Assembly: GCA_034433795.1 (NCBI GenBank)
Contig: DAOUAE010000064.1
Coordinates: forward strand, 1 to 39,271
Source of the DNA: DAOUAE01 sp034433795
GTDB lineage: Bacteria > Chloroflexota > UBA6077 > FW602-bin22 > DAOUAE01
Direction of reading: 5' to 3'
DNA: 39,271 bases
The position numbers and the translations under genes were made by a program. Positions 30,351-37,383 of this stretch are shown here, in pieces. The notes beneath the pieces were generated by a model. The model did no database searches. It was not told the origin of the DNA and was given only the letters and a program-made list of their open reading frames with translations. Each line of letters starts with the position of its first letter. Within the stretch, counting starts at the first letter, position 1.

Positions 30351-32831
30351 TCAGCCGACCGAGCCCTCCATTTCGAGCTGGATGAGCCGGTTCATCTCGA
30401 CGGCGTACTCCATCGGCAGTTCTTTGACGATCGGCTCGATGAAGCCGTTGACGATCATCGCCGTCGCCTCGGCCTCGCTCAGGCCCCGGCTCATCAGATA
30501 GAAGAGCTGCTCCTCACCGACCTTCGAGACGGTCGCCTCGTGGCCGATGGTCACCCGCTCCTCTTCGACCTCGATGTAGGGATAGGTATCCGAGCGGGAG
30601 ATATCGTCGAGCAGCAGGGCGTCGCAGCGGACGTTGGACTTGACATCGTGGCAGCCCTTCTCGACCTTGAGCAGCCCCCGGTAGGTGGTCCGCCCGCCGC
30701 CCTTGCTGATCGATTTCGAGGTGATGAGCGAGGTCGTGTAGGGGGCGGCGTGGATGACCTTGGCTCCGGCGTCCTGGTGCTGCCCCTTGCCGGCGAAGGC
30801 GATGGAGAGGATCTCGCCCTTGGCGCCCGGCTCGACCATGAAGACCGCCGGGTACTTCATGGTCAGCTTCGAGCCGATGTTGCAGTCCACCCACTCCATC
30901 GTCGCGTCCTGGTAGGCGACCGCCCGCTTGGTCACCAGATTGTAGACGTTGTTCGACCAGTTCTGGATGGTGGTATAGCGGCAGCGGGCGCCCTTCTTGA
31001 CGATGATCTCGACGACGGCGGCGTGGAGGCTGTCGGTCGAGTAGATCGGGGCGGTGCAGTTGTGGACCGCGAAGCCCCGCACCAGGTAGGAGTTGGGCTC
31101 CTCGACGTCGAGGTTGAAGACGAAGCCGTCGTAAGGGAGGCGGCGGATCTCCTTGATCGGGACCAGGAAGTAGTCGCCGGCGTCCCGCACCTCCCCCATC
31201 CGCCGGTTCTCGGTCCAGACCACGATGTACTGATCCCGGCGCCGGATGCGGCGGCCCGCGATCGTGTCCTCCCCGCCCTTACGGATCTCGATGCTCGCGT
31301 AGAGGCCCATGCGGGCGAGGATCTCCTGGATCTGGCGGGCCAGGGTGGGAGAGGCGGTCGCGACCCGGCGCATCTCGCTGGCCCCTTTCACGGAGAGATT
31401 GCCGTCGCCGGCGACGTAGGCCTCCAGGAGCGGCCGCAGCTGATCCGCGGGCAGGGCCATGATCTCCGGGCTCAGCGCCTTGGTGGCCGCTCCCTTGCCG
31501 GCGTGGCGGAGGCAGAACTCCATCAGCTCGCGCGAGTACACCGAGACGGTCACGCTATGCTTGGCGCGCACGTGCGTGACCAGCGCCCTCTTCCCCGTCA
31601 CCTCCTCGATCAGGGCTCTGGCGCGCTCGATGTTCTCCGTTTCGCGTTCGCCGAAGGAGAGGGCAACCACCGGCTGGTTGAGCTTTTTGTGGAGGTAGGC
31701 CGAGCCCTCGGCCAGGTAGTAGCCCAGGAGGCGCAGCTGGGCCTCGGTGAACGCCGGATTAAAGCCCTCCGGGTGGATCTTCGGGAAGACCAGGAAGTCG
31801 CCGGCGCGCAGCTCGCCGGCCGGCACGTAGATGGGTTTGGCCTGAAGGAGCTTCGGCGTGCTGGCCTCCGGCTGCCACCCGTTGCGCGGAGCGCGGGCGA
31901 CGCGCACCGCCTCCCGCCGCACGGTGAGGACCGGATGCTCCGGCGTCAGGCGGAAGGTATTGTGCGGCGAGATCGGGACGATCTCGACGAGGTCACCGCG
32001 GTAGGGGCGGACCATCACGGCCCGCACCTTCGCCTTCCGGCCCGTCTCGGTGACCACCCAGTCGCCGGGCTTGACGCTTTCGATGTTCGCCCACCGGTCC
32101 CCGAGGCTGATCTGCTCCCCCGCCGGGAGGCAGCCCTCCACATAGTGGACATAGGCCCCTCTCTCCACAATGATGAGCGTCCGCTCGAACTGGCCCATGT
32201 TCTGGGCGTTGATGCGGAAGTAGGCCTGGAGCGGGATCTCGACCTGGACCCCCTCGGGCACGTAGATGAAGCTGCCCCCCGACCAGACCGCCGAGTTGAG
32301 GGCGGCGAACTTGTTGTCGTTGGGCGGCACAACCGTACCGAAGTACTGCCGGACCAGGTCCGGGTACTCGCGGACGGCGGTGTCGGTGTCGCAGAAGATG
32401 ACGCCCTTCTTCTTCAGGTCCTCGCGGATCGAGTGGTAGACAACCTCCGACTCGTACTGGGCCGAGACCCCGGCCAGGAACTTGCGCTCGGCCTCGGGGA
32501 TGCCCAGCCGGTCGAAGGTCCGCTTGATGTACTCGGGCACCTCGTCCCAGCTGCGGCCCTTCTTCTCGGTCGGGCGGACGTAGTAGTAGATCTCATCGAA
32601 GTTGATGCCGGAGAGGTCGCCCCCCCAGGTGGGCATGGGGCGCTTGAGGAAGTACTCCAGAGCCTTCAGGCGGAACTGACGCATCCAGTCGGGCTCGCCC
32701 TTCAGCCAGGAGATCTCCTCGACGACCTCCCGCGAGAGGCCTTTCTTGGCCTTGAAGACATAGTTCTCCGGGTCATGGAAGCCGTATTTCTCGTGGTAGT
32801 CTTCCCGCAGGGAGAGGATATCAACCGCCAT
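30351..32831 (-). CDS. sufB: SufB scaffold protein with an in-frame intein
   Basis: 826 residues: a 233-residue N-extein, a 358-residue intein (234-591) and a 235-residue C-extein, leaving a 468-residue SufB after splicing. The exteins are typical: NMGQFERTLIIVERGAYVHY before the junction and CTAPIYSTDSLHAAVVE after it. ATG at 32831 follows AAGGAGG by 9 nt and overlaps the sufC stop by 11 nt; an in-frame TTG two codons earlier is too close to the Shine-Dalgarno. SufB holds the nascent Fe-S cluster; its late cysteine in SNVRCDALLLDD is retained. The mature protein should need splicing to work. Confidence 0.96.
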   Translation of the reverse strand: MAVDILSLREDYHEKYGFHDPENYVFKAKKGLSREVVEEISWLKGEPDWMRQFRLKALEYFLKRPMPTWGGDLSGINFDEIYYYVRPTEKKGRSWDEVPEYIKRTFDRLGIPEAERKFLAGVSAQYESEVVYHSIREDLKKKGVIFCDTDTAVREYPDLVRQYFGTVVPPNDNKFAALNSAVWSGGSFIYVPEGVQVEIPLQAYFRINAQNMGQFERTLIIVERGAYVHYVEGCLPAGEQISLGDRWANIESVKPGDWVVTETGRKAKVRAVMVRPYRGDLVEIVPISPHNTFRLTPEHPVLTVRREAVRVARAPRNGWQPEASTPKLLQAKPIYVPAGELRAGDFLVFPKIHPEGFNPAFTEAQLRLLGYYLAEGSAYLHKKLNQPVVALSFGERETENIERARALIEEVTGKRALVTHVRAKHSVTVSVYSRELMEFCLRHAGKGAATKALSPEIMALPADQLRPLLEAYVAGDGNLSVKGASEMRRVATASPTLARQIQEILARMGLYASIEIRKGGEDTIAGRRIRRRDQYIVVWTENRRMGEVRDAGDYFLVPIKEIRRLPYDGFVFNLDVEEPNSYLVRGFAVHNCTAPIYSTDSLHAAVVEIIVKKGARCRYTTIQNWSNNVYNLVTKRAVAYQDATMEWVDCNIGSKLTMKYPAVFMVEPGAKGEILSIAFAGKGQHQDAGAKVIHAAPYTTSLITSKSISKGGGRTTYRGLLKVEKGCHDVKSNVRCDALLLDDISRSDTYPYIEVEEERVTIGHEATVSKVGEEQLFYLMSRGLSEAEATAMIVNGFIEPIVKELPMEYAVEMNRLIQLEMEGSVG
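31059..32132 (-). mobile_element. SufB intein with LAGLIDADG-type homing endonuclease domain
   Basis: The intein starts with Cys1 (CLPAGEQISL) and ends VRGFAVHN, followed by the required +1 Cys of SufB. Block B is FRLTPEHPVLTV with the TxxH (Thr63-His66). Blocks F and G are DGFVFNLDVEEPNSYLVRG and AVHN, with penultimate His and final Asn. Two LAGLIDADG-like helices, LLGYYLAEG (135-143, acidic Glu142) and LLEAYVAGDG (235-244, Asp243), mark an endonuclease domain that looks intact. The insertion point, VEG before CTAPIYS, is a highly conserved SufB position also used by mycobacterial SufB inteins. Codon usage looks slightly different from the flanks. Confidence 0.94.
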
Positions 32832-33585
32832 GCCCAACGACCTCCTTTACGATTGCGTCGTACCCGCGGGCTTCCAGCTCCTCGGCCAGTTCGCGGCCGC
32901 CGGAGCGGACGATCCGGCCGTCGACCATAATGTGCACGACGTCCGGGGTGATGTAGTTCAGGATACGCTGATAGTGGGTGATGATGAGCACCCCCAGGTT
33001 CGGTCCCAGGAGCGCGTTGACCCCCTGGGCCACGATCCGCAGGGCGTCGATGTCCAGCCCCGAGTCGGTCTCATCGAGGATGGCGATCTCGGGCTGCAGC
33101 ACCGCCATCTGCAGGATCTCCGCCCGCTTCTTCTCCCCACCCGAGAAGCCCTCGTTCAGGTAGCGGGTGGCGAAGGAGTCGTCCATCTTCAGCAGCGCCA
33201 TCTTCTCTTTGAGCAGGCGGCGAAACTGGGCCGGGGTGATGCGCTCACCGTGGACCGCCTTGACCGCCATGCGCAGGAAGTTGGCGACCGTCACACCGGG
33301 AATGGCCGTGGGATACTGGAAGGCCAGGAAGACGCCGCGCTTGGCCCGCTCGTCGGGCGGCAGCTCCAGCAGGTTCTCGCCCTTCCAGAGGACCTGGCCG
33401 GCGATCACCTCGTACTTGGGGTGGCCCATGAGGGTGTAGGCCAGGGTGCTCTTGCCCGACCCGTTGGGGCCCATCAGGGCGTGCACCTGCCCCTTCTCCA
33501 GGACCAGGTCGACCCCTTTCAGGATCTCCCGGCCCTCGACGCTGACGCGCAGGCCTTCGATGATCAGCTTCTCCTCAGTCGTCAT
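32821..33585 (-). CDS. sufC: SufC ATPase
   Basis: A 254-residue ABC-type ATPase that drives conformational change of SufBD. Walker A GPNGSGKST, signature FSGGEKKR, Walker B IAILDETDSGLD (with the SufC-specific ETDSGLD) and ITHYQRIL are intact. ATG at 33585 has GGGAG 3 nt upstream and overlaps the regulator stop (ATGA). It is the first structural gene of the suf operon. Confidence 0.97.
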   Translation of the reverse strand: MTTEEKLIIEGLRVSVEGREILKGVDLVLEKGQVHALMGPNGSGKSTLAYTLMGHPKYEVIAGQVLWKGENLLELPPDERAKRGVFLAFQYPTAIPGVTVANFLRMAVKAVHGERITPAQFRRLLKEKMALLKMDDSFATRYLNEGFSGGEKKRAEILQMAVLQPEIAILDETDSGLDIDALRIVAQGVNALLGPNLGVLIITHYQRILNYITPDVVHIMVDGRIVRSGGRELAEELEARGYDAIVKEVVGHGG

Positions 33586-34109
33586 AGTCTCCCGCTGTAC
33601 TCCTCTCCCGTCCTGGACTGGCAGGCCGCCGTCTCGGCGGCGGCCAGGACCTTCTCGACCACCGGGGCGAGCGCGCCCGGGCCGCGGTCAGTCCGCTCAG
33701 AGCGCACCAGGTCGGCCAGGGTGGTGGACTCCAGAACCGCGGTGATGGCCTGGTGGAGGCGCAGCCAGAGCGCCCGCGACAGGCAGTCGCCCTCGACCGC
33801 GCAACTGCCCGGCACGTAGTCGGCCGCCACGCAGTCCACCAGCGCCAGCGCCCCCTCCAGCGCCTGGAGGACGGCCGCCACGCTGATGGCCTCGGGGGGG
33901 CGGGTCAGCCGGTACCCCCCGTGGACCCCCCGCTGCCCCTCGACCAGCCCGGCGCGCCGCAGATGGGCGACGATCTGCTCGAGGTAGGGCAGCGGCAGAC
34001 GCTCGGCGGCCGCGATGTCGCTCAGGGCCACAGGCCCCTGCCCGTAGGCCCGCGCCAGACGGGTCATCACCCGCAGCCCGTAGTGCACCCGGCTGGAGAC
34101 CCGGAGCAT
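33582..34109 (-). CDS. Rrf2-family iron-sulfur regulator (SufR/IscR-like)
   Basis: A 175-residue winged-helix regulator of the Rrf2 family. The DNA-binding half (1 to about 75) includes SDIAAAERLPLPYLEQIVAHL and RGVHGGYRLTR. Three cysteines, Cys93, Cys103 and Cys109, are spaced C-x9-C-x5-C and should bind a cluster, so it probably senses iron-sulfur status and controls its own operon. ATG at 34109 is chosen because homology (VSSRVHYGLRVM) starts there and GGGGGAGAG is adjacent, though spacing is tight. The frame upstream of it contains the promoter. First gene of the suf operon, coupled to sufC by a 4-nt overlap. Confidence 0.92.
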   Translation of the reverse strand: MLRVSSRVHYGLRVMTRLARAYGQGPVALSDIAAAERLPLPYLEQIVAHLRRAGLVEGQRGVHGGYRLTRPPEAISVAAVLQALEGALALVDCVAADYVPGSCAVEGDCLSRALWLRLHQAITAVLESTTLADLVRSERTDRGPGALAPVVEKVLAAAETAACQSRTGEEYSGRL

Positions 34110-34121
34110 CTCTCCCCCGAA

Positions 34122-34146
34122 AATTCCGACTGGTCCGCTAGGAATT
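34122..34146. promoter_or_regulatory. Candidate operator of the suf operon
   Basis: AATTCC (34122-34127) and GGAATT (34141-34146) are inverted repeats 13 bp apart. The right arm overlaps the -10 of the suf promoter, a typical repressor position for autoregulation by the Rrf2 protein. Confidence 0.45.
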
Positions 34147-34172
34147 GTAGCCGAGCGGCCCCCACCTGTCAA
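34144..34172 (-). promoter_or_regulatory. Promoter of the suf operon
   Basis: On the minus strand TTGACA (34172-34167), a 17-bp spacer and TACAAT (34149-34144). The -10 ends 34 nt before the regulator ATG, so the leader is short. Confidence 0.85.
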
Positions 34173-34231
34173 GGAGTTTGGCAAGACCGGCCTTGCCTAA
34201 AAAATCTCCCGCTGTCTCTCGCTGTTTCCCC

Positions 34232-34260
34232 TTGACAGGCGGCCGGGCTCCCGTTATAGT
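34232..34260 (+). promoter_or_regulatory. Promoter of the split sigma factor genes
   Basis: TTGACA (34232-34237), a 17-bp spacer and TATAGT (34255-34260). It diverges from the suf promoter, the two -35 boxes being about 60 bp apart. Confidence 0.85.
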
Positions 34261-34302
34261 CGTCTCGAACATTTGTTCTATTCCGACCGCAGGAGGCGCG
34301 GC

Positions 34303-34680
34303 GTGGCCCCACGACAGAGATGGTCGCCGACGGCCGCCGAGACGGTGTTCATCGCCGGGCTCCTCGACCGGGCCCGGCAGGGCGACCGGGCGGCCGGACT
34401 GGCCCTCTGGACCGCGGTCCGGCCCTGGTTGAGCGGGCTGCTCGGGCGCCTGAAGCGGCGCCTGGGCGCCGCCAGTCCCCTGACCGCCGCCGACCTCGAA
34501 CAGGAGGCCTTTCTGGCCTTCTGGGAGGCGGTCCACACCTACCGGCCGGGCGCGGTCAGCTTCCTCAGCCGGGTCCGCTGGCGGGTTTACTGGCATCTGC
34601 GCAGCCTGCTCCGGGGCGAATACCGCCGGCGCCGCCGCCTGCGCGCCTACCAGCCCCAGGAGCCAGAGGCCGAGCCGTGA
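34303..34680 (+). CDS. Sigma-70 region 2-like protein (first half of an apparent split sigma factor)
   Basis: A 125-residue basic protein. Residues about 60-115 look like sigma region 2: TAADLEQEAFLAFWEAVHTY (core-binding 2.1-2.2) followed by FLSRVRWRVYWHLRSLLRG with clustered aromatics as in the melting and -10 recognition segment (2.3-2.4). No region 4 is present; the ORF ends PEAEP. The GTG at 34303 follows AGGAGG by 6 nt. The stop overlaps the start of the next ORF (GTGA), which carries region 4. It may be one half of a two-part sigma as in SigO/RsoA of Bacillus, or the product of a frameshift in an ordinary ECF-like gene. Confidence 0.75.
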   Translation: MAPRQRWSPTAAETVFIAGLLDRARQGDRAAGLALWTAVRPWLSGLLGRLKRRLGAASPLTAADLEQEAFLAFWEAVHTYRPGAVSFLSRVRWRVYWHLRSLLRGEYRRRRRLRAYQPQEPEAEP

Positions 34681-34952
34681 GCCGCCAGCTGCCCGACTGG
34701 TCCCTGCTGGTCGCTCACCCGGCCCTGGCCCGGGCGCTCGGCGCGCTCTCGCCGCGCCAGCAGCTGGTCCTCCACCTCTACTTCTGGGAGGACCGCTCCC
34801 AGGCGGACATCGCCGCCCGGCTCGGCATCAGTCAGCAGGCTGTCAGCCGCACTCTCGGTCGGGCTCTCCAGCAGCTGGGGCGGGCTCTGGGCGCCGCCGA
34901 CCGGTCCCCTCCGTGTATAATGGGGGGCGAGACCCGTGGCGGAGGCCGATGA
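34677..34952 (+). CDS. Sigma-70 region 4-like protein (second half of an apparent split sigma factor)
   Basis: A 91-residue protein whose residues about 22-70 are a clear sigma region 4 helix-turn-helix: LSPRQQLVLHLYFWEDRSQ, then DIAARLGISQQAVSRTLGRA. Alone it lacks a core-binding region 2. GTG at 34677 overlaps the previous stop by 4 nt, so reinitiation would couple the two; a weak AGAGG lies 7 nt upstream. A TATAAT at 34916 inside it may start the M24 gene transcript. The last ~15 residues (beyond position 75) have no match and may simply be tail. Confidence 0.72.
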   Translation: MSRQLPDWSLLVAHPALARALGALSPRQQLVLHLYFWEDRSQADIAARLGISQQAVSRTLGRALQQLGRALGAADRSPPCIMGGETRGGGR

Positions 34953-36130
34953 TGCCCGACGAACGGCTCCCGGCGGCCCGGACGGCGGTCGCGGCCGCCG
35001 GACTGGACGGCTGGCTGCTCTACGACTTCCGCGGCAGCAACCCGATTCTGTGGGAGCTCCTGGGGACCACAGTCCACACCACCCGCCGGTGCTTCCTAGT
35101 CCTGCCGGCGCAGGGTGAGCCCTGGCTTCTGGTCCATCAGGTGGACGCCGGCCAGGTCGCCGGCCTGGCCCTTCCCCGTCAGGTCTATCTCAGCCGCCTG
35201 GAGATGCTCGAGCGCCTGCGGTCGGTGCTCCGGCCCGGTCAGCGCTGGGCGATGGAGTACTCGCCGCTGGGAGCGCTGCCGATGGTCTCGCGGGTGGACG
35301 CCGGGACGCTGGAGCTCATCCGCTCGCTGGGGGTCGAGGTCGTCTCCTCAGCCGAGGTCCTGCAACTGGTGGTGGCCCGCTGGACGCCAGGGCAGGTGGC
35401 CAGCCATCTGGCCGCCGCGCGCAAGCTGGGTCAGGCCATGGAGGCGGCTTTCGCCTTCGTCGCCGAGAACGTTCACCGCGGGATCGGCGAATACCACGTG
35501 CTCCAGCACATTCTGGAGCGCTTCACCGCCCTGGGCCTGCGGATCGAGGACCAGCCGGTGGTGGCCGTCGGCGCCCACAGCGCCGACCCCCACTATACGC
35601 CGGGGCCGACGACCAGCGCGCCCATCCGGCCTGGCGACTGGCTGCTCATCGACATGTGGGCCCGGGAGATGGGGACCGAGACCATCTTCGCCGACATCAC
35701 CTGGGTGGCCTTCGTCGGACCGGAGCCGCCGGCGCCGCAGCAGGCGGCCTTCGCCGCCGTCCGGGCGGCGCGCGACCGGGCGGTGGACGTCCTGCAGGCG
35801 GCCTGGGCCCGGGGCGAGACCCTGCAGGGCTGGCAGGTGGACCGCGAGGCCCGCGACCTTCTCACCGCCCACGGCTACGGCCCCTACTTCACCCATCGTC
35901 TGGGCCACAGCCTGGGCACCACCGTCCACGCCCTGGGCGTCAATCTCGACGACTTCGAAACCCACGATACCCGGCCGATCATCCCGGGGGTGGGGTTCAC
36001 GATCGAACCGGGCGTCTACCTGCCCGAGTTCGGGGTCCGGCTGGAGATCAACGTCTTCGTCGACGCCGACCGGGGACCGCAGGTGACGACGCCGGTCCAG
36101 ACGGAGATCGTCCGGATCATCCCCCGGTGA
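34952..36130 (+). CDS. M24 family metallopeptidase (Xaa-Pro aminopeptidase-like)
   Basis: A 392-residue creatinase/prolidase-like enzyme. The N-terminal domain starts RTAVAAAGLDGWLLYDF; the C-terminal pita-bread fold has metal ligands Asp234 (LLIDMW), Asp248 (FADITW), His319 (HRLGHSLG), Glu352 (TIEPGVY) and Glu365 (VRLEINVF), so the dinuclear site is complete. It likely removes N-terminal residues before proline. ATG at 34952 follows GGAGG by 6 nt; ATG at 34949 is possible. It overlaps the previous stop (TGATG), so it may be translated from the sigma operon or from a TATAAT at 34916-34921. Confidence 0.9.
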   Translation: MPDERLPAARTAVAAAGLDGWLLYDFRGSNPILWELLGTTVHTTRRCFLVLPAQGEPWLLVHQVDAGQVAGLALPRQVYLSRLEMLERLRSVLRPGQRWAMEYSPLGALPMVSRVDAGTLELIRSLGVEVVSSAEVLQLVVARWTPGQVASHLAAARKLGQAMEAAFAFVAENVHRGIGEYHVLQHILERFTALGLRIEDQPVVAVGAHSADPHYTPGPTTSAPIRPGDWLLIDMWAREMGTETIFADITWVAFVGPEPPAPQQAAFAAVRAARDRAVDVLQAAWARGETLQGWQVDREARDLLTAHGYGPYFTHRLGHSLGTTVHALGVNLDDFETHDTRPIIPGVGFTIEPGVYLPEFGVRLEINVFVDADRGPQVTTPVQTEIVRIIPR

Positions 36131-36157
36131 GCCGGGCGGCGGCACCGGGAGGCGGCA

Positions 36158-36883
36158 ATGCGACGGCTGGGAGTCGTTTTGCTCTCGGGCGGGCTCGATT
36201 CGACCACCGCGGCGGCCTGGGCCCGGGCCCAGGGGTACGAGGTTCTGGCCCTGACCGTCGACTACGGCCAGCGGCACGCCCGCGAGCTCCAGGCGGCCCG
36301 GGCGGTGGCCGCGGCGCTGGGGCTGCGGCACCAGGTGGTCGCGGTGCCCTTCTTCCGCGACCTGGCCTGGTACTCGGCCCTGACCCAGCCGGGGCGGTTT
36401 GCCGTCCCGGCCGACCGCCCGCTGGCGGAGATGGCCCAGGAGATTCCCATCACCTACGTCCCCCTGCGCAACACTCTTCTTCTGACGCTGGGGGCGGCCT
36501 GGCTGGAGAGTCTGGCTCTCCAGGCCATCGAGGGCGAAGGGGTGCGGCCGGTGGACCTTGAGGCGGCGCTCATCATCGCCGCCAACGCCATCGACTACAG
36601 CGGCTACCCCGACTGCCGTCCCGCGTACTACCGGGCGGTGGCCGAGGCGCTGCGGCTGGGGAGCAAACTGGGAACCCAGTACGGGGTGCCGTTGCAGGTC
36701 CTGACCCCTCTCATCGACAAGCGCAAGGCTGAGATCATCCGGCTGGCCGTGGCTCTGGGGGCGCCGCTCGCTCTGACCTGGAGCTGCTATCGCGAGGGCG
36801 AGCGGCCCTGCGGCCGCTGTGACAGTTGTCTGCTGCGGGCCCGCGGCTTCGCCGAGGCTGGGCTGCCCGACCCGGCGCTCTGA
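36158..36883 (+). CDS. queC: 7-cyano-7-deazaguanine synthase QueC
   Basis: A 241-residue PP-loop enzyme that turns 7-carboxy-7-deazaguanine into preQ0, the queuosine precursor. PP-loop SGGLDS (10-15) and DYGQRH are near the N-terminus; the zinc cysteines are Cys210, Cys218, Cys221 and Cys224 (CYREGERPCGRCDSC). ATG at 36158 follows GGGAGG by 5 nt. No queD, queE or queF is nearby. Confidence 0.95.
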   Translation: MRRLGVVLLSGGLDSTTAAAWARAQGYEVLALTVDYGQRHARELQAARAVAAALGLRHQVVAVPFFRDLAWYSALTQPGRFAVPADRPLAEMAQEIPITYVPLRNTLLLTLGAAWLESLALQAIEGEGVRPVDLEAALIIAANAIDYSGYPDCRPAYYRAVAEALRLGSKLGTQYGVPLQVLTPLIDKRKAEIIRLAVALGAPLALTWSCYREGERPCGRCDSCLLRARGFAEAGLPDPAL

Positions 36884-36955
36884 GGCTGAAGACAGATCGG
36901 TCTCTGGCCTCCCTCGGGTCGGCGGGCGGTTCTGGCGTCTCTAGATCGGGGCGTG

Positions 36956-37297
36956 CTATTCGGCCGGCGAGGGTGTGGCCGGTGGGGGAACCTCTTCCAC
37001 CAGACGGCTGCCGAGGCGCTCGAGATAGCGGTATAATTCCTGTAAGTGCTGCTGGTAAGCGGGTGTTTTCTCCAGCGCGTGGAGCAGGACCTGGTCGCGG
37101 TGCAGGTCGGCCAGGTCGGCGTACTCCAGCCAGGTCTCAAGCAGCGGCTCCCCGATCAGGGTCAGGAAGTGGCGCAGGCTGCGGAAGGCGGCGCCCTGCG
37201 CCTGCAGCCAGGCGTCGAAACGGGCCTGGCAGTCCCAGAACAGCGCCGGCGCGCTGAGGGCCAGTGGGCGGAGACGGTCGGTGATGACCAGGTACAT
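36956..37297 (-). CDS. Small unrecognised cytosolic protein
   Basis: A 113-residue protein with no membrane helix or signal peptide. It looks mostly helical after the first strand (MYLVITDR), with aromatic-rich LFWDCQARFDAWLQAQG and ETWLEYADLADLHRD, and a proline-rich end. I see faint likeness to small dimeric alpha-beta (NIPSNAP-like) proteins, not enough to name it. ATG at 37297 has GGGAGG 6 nt upstream. It is divergent from the RNase J gene with an 86-bp gap and convergent with queC. Confidence 0.6.
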   Translation of the reverse strand: MYLVITDRLRPLALSAPALFWDCQARFDAWLQAQGAAFRSLRHFLTLIGEPLLETWLEYADLADLHRDQVLLHALEKTPAYQQHLQELYRYLERLGSRLVEEVPPPATPSPAE

Positions 37298-37383
37298 CGG
37301 CATCCTCCCCCTGGGCCCTGCTGGCATATCCTGTGCCGGCAGAGGCTGACCCGGACGGCCGGTCAACCACAGGAGGCTGAGGC

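Noticed and set aside
30351..32831. SufB as two broken genes or a frameshifted gene
   Set aside because: The reading frame is continuous and the insert has all intein splice residues.
28488..32930. A 1480-codon open frame on the plus strand opposite the suf genes
   Set aside because: Antisense to sufS, Rieske, sufD and sufB, which are unmistakable; composition is the mirrored codon pattern of GC-rich genes, with no domain.
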